Shown here one piece after another: positions 41,919 to 46,245 of a DNA stretch of 46,245 nucleotides. The position numbers were made by a program, and so were the translations under genes. The DNA is taken from contig SVPN01000013.1 in the NCBI GenBank assembly GCA_015065805.1, forward strand, positions 1 to 46,245. Reading direction: 5' to 3'. The stretch comes from Oscillospiraceae bacterium (GTDB lineage Bacteria; Bacillota; Clostridia; Oscillospirales; Acutalibacteraceae). The notes under the pieces were generated by a model, which made no database searches, was not told the origin of the DNA, and saw only the letters and a program-made list of their open reading frames with translations. Numbering within the stretch: position 1 is the stretch's first letter; each line of letters starts with the position of its first letter.

Positions 41919-42563
41919 TTACAGCGGTATCTTGGGCAGCTTCCAGTGAAACGTTGCCGCCAACAGACGAAGAAGCACGATCAACCCCATTGCCGTAAAG
42001 GTGCTGATCACACGGTGATCCAGACACACACTCAGCACATAATGCACCGCGCACCCGACAATGGATGCCACCGCATACACGTGCCTCGTCAGGATGTACG
42101 GCTTTTCGTTGACGAGCACATCGCGCAGCACACCGCCGCCGACACCCGTGATCACACCGAGCGTGAGCGTCAGCACCGCGTTGTCCGCATAGCCCGCCTC
42201 TCGCGCGACCTCCATTCCCGCAACGGAAAACGCCGCCAGCCCGATGGCATCAAACACAATGTTGATCCGATCGAGCCTGTCGCGCAGACCGTCAAAACGG
42301 CGGCGGTTGCAAAATGCGATGATAAACACCGCCAAGGCTGTCACTGCCGCCGCCAGCAGGATATACGGATTCAAAAACACCTGCGGCGGAATGTTGCCGA
42401 TGAGAATATCCCGCAGGATACCGCCGCCGACCGCTGTCACACATCCGACGATCAGCACACCGAACAGGTCCAGTCCGCTCCCGATGGCAACCAATGCACC
42501 CGACACCGCAAACGCCACCGTGCCGATCCATTCCATAATCAGAATCAGCCAATCTCCTACCAT
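41919..42563 (-). CDS. TRIC-type cation channel family protein (YicG/UPF0126)
   Basis: A 214-aa membrane protein with seven TM helices arranged as two repeats of three plus one. Each repeat holds the kinked-helix motif: VGGGILRDILIG and VGGGVLRDVLVN. Bacterial and archaeal relatives form trimeric K+-permeable channels related to animal TRIC, which supplies counter-ion flow during ryanodine-receptor Ca2+ release. The C-terminus ends LRLLAATFHWKLPKIPL. It has its own promoter and probably heads a transcript that includes the RyR/TrkA-like gene. Confidence 0.9.
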   Translation of the reverse strand: MVGDWLILIMEWIGTVAFAVSGALVAIGSGLDLFGVLIVGCVTAVGGGILRDILIGNIPPQVFLNPYILLAAAVTALAVFIIAFCNRRRFDGLRDRLDRINIVFDAIGLAAFSVAGMEVAREAGYADNAVLTLTLGVITGVGGGVLRDVLVNEKPYILTRHVYAVASIVGCAVHYVLSVCLDHRVISTFTAMGLIVLLRLLAATFHWKLPKIPL

Positions 42564-42583
42564 CGCCTCACCGCCTTTTTTTC

Positions 42584-42613
42584 AGTATAGCACATTCCCC
42601 GCAGGATGTGCAA
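42584..42613 (-). promoter_or_regulatory. Sigma-A promoter of the TRIC gene with inverted repeat
   Basis: TTGCAC (42608-42613), 18 bp, TATACT (42584-42589) on the minus strand. GCACAT...ATGTGC forms an inverted repeat within the spacer, a possible operator. Confidence 0.6.
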
Positions 42614-42619
42614 GTCAAA

Positions 42620-42667
42620 ATCCGACACCGCTTTCGCTTGCGGTGCATATACTGGACTGTCGGATGG
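42620..42667 (+). promoter_or_regulatory. Nested inverted repeats before the DUF11 gene
   Basis: An outer pair ATCCGACA/TGTCGGAT encloses an inner pair CACCGC/GCGGTG. CATATACT (42646-42653) lies between the arms and could be a -10 box. A clear sigma-A -35 is lacking; the spacing to an upstream AC would fit a sporulation sigma-K type, only weakly. It is a control region or a structured leader. Confidence 0.4.
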
Positions 42668-42703
42668 TTTTCCGACAATCATCATCAAAAAGGAGGTATG
42701 ACA

Positions 42704-43552
42704 ATGGCAACGTTTTTCAATCAGGCAACACTGACCTACAGCGGCGGTACCGTCAATTCCAATGTCACGGCGGGTGAGCTTGTCGAGGTACTGTCCGTCA
42801 ATAAAACAGCGGTTGCGCAGACGTATGCACAGGGTGACGAGATCACCTATGCGGTGAATCTGATCAACACGGGCACCGCCCCGCTGACGGGGCTGACCGT
42901 AACCGACGATTTAGGTGCGTATGCATTCGACACACAAACGCTCGTGCCGCTTGTGTATATTGCCGATTCCGTCAAGGTCTTTGCCGACGGTGTCCCGCAG
43001 GCAACGCCTGCCGTCACCGAAGGCGCTCCGCTTGTCATCGACGGCATCACCGTCCCTGCCGACGGCGTTACCACCGTACTGTACACGGTACGCGTCAACA
43101 GCTTTGCCGCTCCCACCGGCACGGGTCTGATCACCAATACCGTCACCGTCAGCGGCGGCGTGACCCCCGTCACGGCATCCGAGACGATCACCGCCGCCGA
43201 GGAGCCTGCTTTGACCATCACCAAGGCGGTCAGCCCGACGACCGTTTCCGAAAACGGGGAGCTGACCTATACCTTTGTGATTCAGAACAACGGCAACACT
43301 GCCGCTGAGGCCGCCGATGCGATCGTGATCACCGACACGTTCGATCCGATCCTCAGCAACATCACCGTGACCTATAACGGTGCGGTGTGGTCAGAGCCTG
43401 CAAGCTACACCTATAACGAAGCTACGGGCGAATTCGCCACGGTCGCCGGTGCTGTCACCGTGCCCGCGGCAACCTTCACGCAGGATCCCGTCACGGGCGC
43501 CTGGACCGCCACCCCCGGTGAGGCAACTCTCACCGTCACAGGTACCGTGTAA
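42704..43552 (+). CDS. DUF11-repeat protein without signal peptide
   Basis: The 282-aa protein begins MATFFNQATLTYSG and contains two DUF11-like Ig-fold repeats. The first covers about 30-160 (KTAVAQTYAQGDEITYAVNLINTG), the second about 165-280 (ITKAVSPTTVSENGELTYTFVIQNNG). It is very rich in Thr, Val and Ala and nearly free of Cys and Lys. The start at 42704 has AGGAGG seven nt upstream; an ATG six bases earlier touches that site. Without signal peptide or anchor it is probably cytosolic or a spore/assembly protein. It is the only clear plus-strand gene in the window, divergent from the TRIC gene. Confidence 0.85.
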   Translation: MATFFNQATLTYSGGTVNSNVTAGELVEVLSVNKTAVAQTYAQGDEITYAVNLINTGTAPLTGLTVTDDLGAYAFDTQTLVPLVYIADSVKVFADGVPQATPAVTEGAPLVIDGITVPADGVTTVLYTVRVNSFAAPTGTGLITNTVTVSGGVTPVTASETITAAEEPALTITKAVSPTTVSENGELTYTFVIQNNGNTAAEAADAIVITDTFDPILSNITVTYNGAVWSEPASYTYNEATGEFATVAGAVTVPAATFTQDPVTGAWTATPGEATLTVTGTV

Positions 43553-43560
43553 TAAACGAA

Positions 43561-43591
43561 GCCGGACGGCCCGAGCGGGTCGTCCGACTTT
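43561..43591. terminator. Terminator between convergent genes
   Basis: A 12-bp stem with two G-U pairs (43561-43572 with 43577-43588, loop GAGC) lies 8 bp after the DUF11 stop. The T-run is short, and the same hairpin may serve the minus-strand protease gene on the other side. Confidence 0.65.
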
Positions 43592-43616
43592 GCATTAAAG
43601 CCCGTTGCGCGGGCAA

Positions 43617-44837
43617 TCAGTTTCCTTTTCCCAATGCCGTTGACAGCTTTCCTTTGATCCGTCCGGGCTGATACAGCTGCATCTTGTTCTCACGGAACGC
43701 CAGGATCACCATTTCGATATCGTTGTTGCTGATCGGGCCGTGATGATCACACATCACAAGGTTATACAAGGTGTCGCGGATGGCATAGCTGTCCAGCTCG
43801 GCATAGGTACCCTTTTTGACACCCTTGAGCGAATCAACAGAGCTGGCGTACAGATCACCAAGCCCCAAAGCGTGTCCGAACTCGTGCTTGGCAACGTGCT
43901 GAATCTCATCGTAATCGTCAAACCGCCCGTTTGCGGACTGCACCACGATGATCTTGCGCGAATGCACCGTCCATTTCAGACCGCTCATCGCAAATGAGCG
44001 TCTGTGGGTCAGCATATCCGACACCAGTTCCTTCTGCTTTTTGGTGCCGATGGCATTGTTGACGGATCGCACCGACAAGCGGATATCGGAGGTCATCGGT
44101 ATCACGATGAGATTGTCGTACAGGTTGTTATTCATCGTCAGCTCGACCTTCACCGTCACCTTTTGTCCGCCGAACACCTCATACGTCCCCTGCCACGCGC
44201 GCAAACCGTTTAAAACGGCGGATTCAAACTGCTCGGGGTGCGGAATATCCTCACAGCAAAGGAACATCACATTGGCGCTCAGTGTCAGCACATTGCGACC
44301 GTCTTTGTACTCCAGCACGGCGTCGATCGGCGTCAGGATGCCTTTGCGGTTGACTTTTACGGGCTTGCCCTCAAAATCCACCAGCGGGCCGTTATGTGCC
44401 GCCGCGAAGGCAGTGCCGTACTTACGGCGGTAGCGTCTTTCGCAATACGCATTGAGATACGCCCTCGCCTGAATGCATCCGCCGTTTGCGGCATTGCACA
44501 TCAGCGACAAGGCGTGGTCTTCCGGGTTCTCAGCCGCAACCGTCAATACGCCGTTCAGCAGAAAAAATGCCACCAGATACGTCGCCTCGGGATCCTTTTT
44601 CGAATGTGCTTCCAAAATCCGCTTTAAGCCGTAGGCCTTTTTTTCGGGATCTCCTCCGCTGTGAAAAACATACAGCTTCCCGAGCTCTCTTGCCTGCTCG
44701 GCGGAACAATTCGCCGCTTCCTCTTCAAGCGCCGCTTCCTCCGATCCGAATTCGCGCTTGCAATCCATACACACATACCGTTGCCTGTCCCTGACAAAGC
44801 AGGTCTTTTCGGACTCACACCACGGGCATCTGTTCAT
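43617..44837 (-). CDS. Zinc-ribbon metzincin-like metalloprotease
   Basis: A 406-aa cytosolic protein. The N-terminal zinc ribbon has CPWC (4-7) and CMDC (23-26). About 50-160 is helical, with Sel1/TPR-like traits (ATYLVAFFLLNGVL, ALSLMCNAANGGCIQARAYLNAY). The C-terminal half is a peptidase with HEFGHALGLGD (near 316-326), the extended zinc site of metzincins, and a Met-turn candidate LVMCDHHG. No signal peptide or TM helix is present, odd for a metzincin. The start at 44837 is fixed by AAGGAG. It lies 28 nt after the RyR gene, so the two form an operon. It may cleave an internal target on a signal sensed by the RyR protein; this is inference. Confidence 0.8.
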   Translation of the reverse strand: MNRCPWCESEKTCFVRDRQRYVCMDCKREFGSEEAALEEEAANCSAEQARELGKLYVFHSGGDPEKKAYGLKRILEAHSKKDPEATYLVAFFLLNGVLTVAAENPEDHALSLMCNAANGGCIQARAYLNAYCERRYRRKYGTAFAAAHNGPLVDFEGKPVKVNRKGILTPIDAVLEYKDGRNVLTLSANVMFLCCEDIPHPEQFESAVLNGLRAWQGTYEVFGGQKVTVKVELTMNNNLYDNLIVIPMTSDIRLSVRSVNNAIGTKKQKELVSDMLTHRRSFAMSGLKWTVHSRKIIVVQSANGRFDDYDEIQHVAKHEFGHALGLGDLYASSVDSLKGVKKGTYAELDSYAIRDTLYNLVMCDHHGPISNNDIEMVILAFRENKMQLYQPGRIKGKLSTALGKGN

Positions 44838-44865
44838 ACTGCGCTTTTCTCCTTTTCGGACGGCA

Positions 44866-45144
44866 TTATTTCCCGATCTTGTACCCGAGCGCCACAATGA
44901 GCTTGAGCGTTTCCAATGCCGTGTTGCGGTCATATTGCTTTTCTTCCTCCGTAAGCTGCGCATACGGCACCAGACAGGGCGTCGTTTTTTTCTTGTCGTC
45001 GCGTGTTTCGCCGTATACCCAGCCGTCTGCGATGCGTCCCGCAGACCAGTTCTCGTGGACATTCTCAGCGATCCTCTCGGTGAGCTCAAGCAAATCGTCC
45101 GACAGCTTGACACCGCTTGTATCAATAGGATTCGGCTTATACAT
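44866..45144 (-). CDS. Stand-alone RyR-domain protein
   Basis: The 92-aa protein is almost entirely one RyR domain: ENVHENWSAGRIADGWVYG, then TRDDKKKTTPCLVPYAQLTEEEKQYDR and TALETLKLIVALGYKI. These are the most conserved parts of the bacterial RyR family. Bacterial RyR domains are thought to bind ligands, perhaps nucleotide-derived, but none is established. ATG at 45144 is preferred over one six bases upstream because AGGAGG is then 7 nt away. First gene of a two-gene operon with the metalloprotease; a clear promoter lies upstream. Confidence 0.88.
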   Translation of the reverse strand: MYKPNPIDTSGVKLSDDLLELTERIAENVHENWSAGRIADGWVYGETRDDKKKTTPCLVPYAQLTEEEKQYDRNTALETLKLIVALGYKIGK

Positions 45145-45200
45145 ATGCATACCTCCTGATCATATGCCCAAACACAGTGGCTTCATCGGTCATCCTGTTT

Positions 45201-45229
45201 AGTATACACCATAATTGCACAAACTGCAA
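45201..45229 (-). promoter_or_regulatory. Sigma-A promoter of the RyR-protease operon
   Basis: TTGCAG (45224-45229), 17 bp, TATACT (45201-45206) on the minus strand. The first 10 bases downstream (AAACAG) also resemble the cysK promoter. Confidence 0.72.
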
Positions 45230-45343
45230 GATTTGTGAACATCGTCGTCAGAAATAACGCGACATATTCATCGGCTGTGACAGTATGATCAACCGTTATG
45301 CTTGCCGTTCGCGGTGTCTCCGCCGCGATCTCAGAACAAAAAA

Positions 45344-45395
45344 GAAAGACTACCCAAAAGTAATGTGCCTGTCCTGTTCGACAAATCGGAATCGG
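45344..45395 (-). repeat. Repeated 3' UTR motif, copy 1
   Basis: A 52-nt stretch, matched without gaps at about 36 of 52 positions (by eye) to 45993-46044. On the minus strand its best-kept part reads GCACATTACTTTTGG, then TCTTTC. It begins 8 nt after the stop of the DUF3784-like gene. The rest of the gap 45151-45403 holds the RyR promoter and one GC-rich hairpin (45309-45328), nothing else seen. Confidence 0.5.
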
Positions 45396-45403
45396 ACGGC
45401 ATG

Positions 45404-45736
45404 TTATCTCTGCTTCTTGCTTTTTTCAATTGCGATACCGGAAGTAATGGCATAAATAAGTATGATTATGATAACCACTCCCGCAATGTAGGTTATCCAG
45501 CCGGCATCAAAAAGTATTGCAAAGCCAATAAGCAAAAATGTAATACCCATAAGAAAAAACACAATTGCCGTCTGACGATAATAGGGCTTTTTATTCATGG
45601 TTTCCCGTTCTTTTTCGGATGCATAAATATAGGCATTATTAAACAGAAATCCTTTTTCCAGAAAAGAGCGGATGCTCAAAATAAATAACAATAACGAAAC
45701 CATAACAAGTGCCATTGCAACGATGAAATCTCCCAT
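45404..45736 (-). CDS. DUF3784-like small membrane protein
   Basis: A 110-aa protein with three TM helices (about 4-22, 56-77, 80-100) and a short loop with YASEKERETMNKKPYYRQ between the first two, as in DUF3784 proteins of Firmicutes. Function unknown. The start follows GGAGGGG and the gene has a consensus promoter. Its DNA is more AT-rich than most of the window, which hints at recent arrival or a different history. Confidence 0.75.
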   Translation of the reverse strand: MGDFIVAMALVMVSLLLFILSIRSFLEKGFLFNNAYIYASEKERETMNKKPYYRQTAIVFFLMGITFLLIGFAILFDAGWITYIAGVVIIIILIYAITSGIAIEKSKKQR

Positions 45737-45773
45737 TACTGAATACCCCTCCGAATTCTTATTTATTGAACAG

Positions 45774-45802
45774 ATTATATCACGCTTTGCTGCGCTTTTC
45801 AA
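45774..45802 (-). promoter_or_regulatory. Sigma-A promoter of the DUF3784-like gene
   Basis: TTGAAA (45797-45802), 17 bp, TATAAT (45774-45779) on the minus strand. Confidence 0.75.
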
Positions 45803-45827
45803 TGATATATCGCCGGCGCAATAGGAT

Positions 45828-45938
45828 ATACGGCGTTGCCGTATGATATACTATCCGTTCCTTTATATGCGAAGCATATATCATCCACCGCAGGTGGATA
45901 TCATACCGAAGGTATATCACCCGTTCCGCAAGGAACGG
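45828..45938. repeat. Array of small palindromic hairpins
   Basis: Five perfect hairpins stand in a row: ATACGGC/GCCGTAT (45828-45844), TATATGC/GCATATA (45864-45880), ATCCACC/GGTGGAT (45883-45899), ATACC/GGTAT (45903-45915) and CCGTTCC/GGAACGG (45921-45938). Loops are 3-4 nt, mostly GAA, GCA or GCAA. The links are short and mostly ATATCA-like. A half unit TATCCGTTCC at 45852-45861 lacks its partner. No ORF is present. Confidence 0.75.
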
Positions 45939-45949
45939 ATATCATTGTA

Positions 45950-45986
45950 AAAAACCTCTTTTGTCCGGTAGACAAAAGAGGTTTTT
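45950..45986. terminator. Strong bidirectional terminator
   Basis: A perfect 16-bp stem (45950-45965 with 45971-45986, 5-nt loop) ends in A5/T5 on both sides. On the minus strand it follows the partial gene at the right edge and the 3' UTR motif. Confidence 0.85.
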
Positions 45987-45992
45987 ACATGC

Positions 45993-46044
45993 GAAAGAAC
46001 GGCCAAAAGTAGTGTGCGTTATCTATTCTATAAATTGGTATTTG
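45993..46044 (-). repeat. Repeated 3' UTR motif, copy 2
   Basis: The second copy of the 52-nt motif, reading GCACACTACTTTTGG and then TCTTTC on the minus strand. It begins 10 nt after the stop of the partial gene and directly precedes a strong terminator. Confidence 0.5.
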
Positions 46045-46054
46045 TCGCTCTTAA

Positions 46055-46245
46055 TTAGTCCTCCGTCATTATTCTCCAAAACAGCTTTTCAGCAATTATA
46101 TAAGTACTGTGTTCTCCGTTAGTGGAAATCGGTTTTTCTTCCGTATAATTTATGGGATTGTAACCATCCCAATCCGCCCATACTATCAGCTTGTCATCAC
46201 GAGTTTTACCAAATAGGTCGCTATGAAAATTCAAATATGCACCAA
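46055..46245 (-). CDS. C-terminus of an unidentified protein, cut by the window edge
   Basis: An open minus-strand frame enters from beyond 46245 and ends at TAA (46055-46057), giving 62 C-terminal residues. They include LIVWADWDGYNPINYTEE and end EKLFWRIMTED. The stretch is rich in Trp, Tyr and Asp; I do not recognise the family. The low GC content matches the neighbouring DUF3784-like gene. The start lies outside the window. Confidence 0.6.
   Translation of the reverse strand, partial: GAYLNFHSDLFGKTRDDKLIVWADWDGYNPINYTEEKPISTNGEHSTYIIAEKLFWRIMTED

Noticed and set aside
45309-45328. GC-rich hairpin as terminator
   Set aside because: The 8-bp stem has no T-run on either strand.
45828-45938. 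CRISPR array
   Set aside because: The units are palindromes with different stems and no constant repeat or unique spacers of fixed length, and no cas genes are nearby.
1-46245. tRNA, rRNA, tmRNA, RNase P or SRP RNA genes
   Set aside because: I looked in the gaps for T-loop-like GGTTCGAATCC and conserved RNA cores and saw none; the gaps are short.

Overview
The window looks like chromosome from an uncultured, GC-rich Clostridia species, most likely Oscillospiraceae/Ruminococcaceae type. The grounds are gene content and order typical of low-GC-phylum Gram-positives (infC-rpmI-rplT; plsX-acp-rnc-smc-ftsY; yqeG-aroQ-pepP-efp), a NadD-YqeK fusion, strong GGAGG ribosome-binding sites and sigma-A promoters with 17-bp spacers. 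No taxonomic search was run. Nearly every gene is on the minus strand, so transcription runs from high to low coordinates. The only clear plus-strand gene is the DUF11-repeat protein at 42.7 kb. No tRNA, rRNA, CRISPR array or prophage was seen, and no stretch over 300 bp lacks a gene.

Layout: 1-257 is non-coding and carries hairpins and a REP element. 258-5.7 kb is an accessory strip: a ROK-like protein, an ApbE lipoprotein, an orphan coiled-coil protein sitting between two copies of the cysK 3' end, cysK, and a REP-associated tyrosine transposase (RAYT) with REP elements around and inside it. 5.7-9.75 kb holds yqeG, a TIM-barrel protein, aroQ, pepP, efp and a Cys/Asp-rich zinc-ribbon protein. 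rpsU (9.85 kb) has its own promoter and terminator.

10.1-30.8 kb is one dense housekeeping block. The infC promoter and an attenuated leader drive infC-rpmI-rplT. After a terminator-like hairpin come a TrmH-family methyltransferase, dprA, topA, trmFO, plsX, an ACP-like gene, rnc, a radical-SAM gene, smc, ftsY, rdgB, yhbY, nadD-yqeK, an LCP-like gene, rsfS and leuS. Many junctions are ATGA overlaps, so translational coupling is likely. The block combines translation, chromosome maintenance, membrane biogenesis and nucleotide hygiene.

30.8-40 kb is metabolic and envelope-related: an HlyD/FtsX-type pair without a visible ATPase, a long YidD, an SGNH hydrolase, a lipoprotein, a nicotinamidase-like hydrolase, a double-SGNH protein co-transcribed with glycerate kinase, and an HMGL-like aldolase.

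40-45.2 kb is the most unusual part: a membrane protein with Rossmann/TrkA-N-like domains and a C-terminal RyR domain, a TRIC-type cation channel, a DUF11 protein, and a two-gene operon made of a stand-alone RyR-domain protein and a cytosolic zinc-ribbon metzincin-like protease. Two RyR-domain proteins plus a TRIC channel within 5 kb is the best candidate for an undescribed system. The right edge (45.2-46.2 kb) is more AT-rich, with a DUF3784-like membrane protein, an array of small palindromic hairpins, a repeated 3' UTR motif and the C-terminus of an unidentified gene cut by the window edge.
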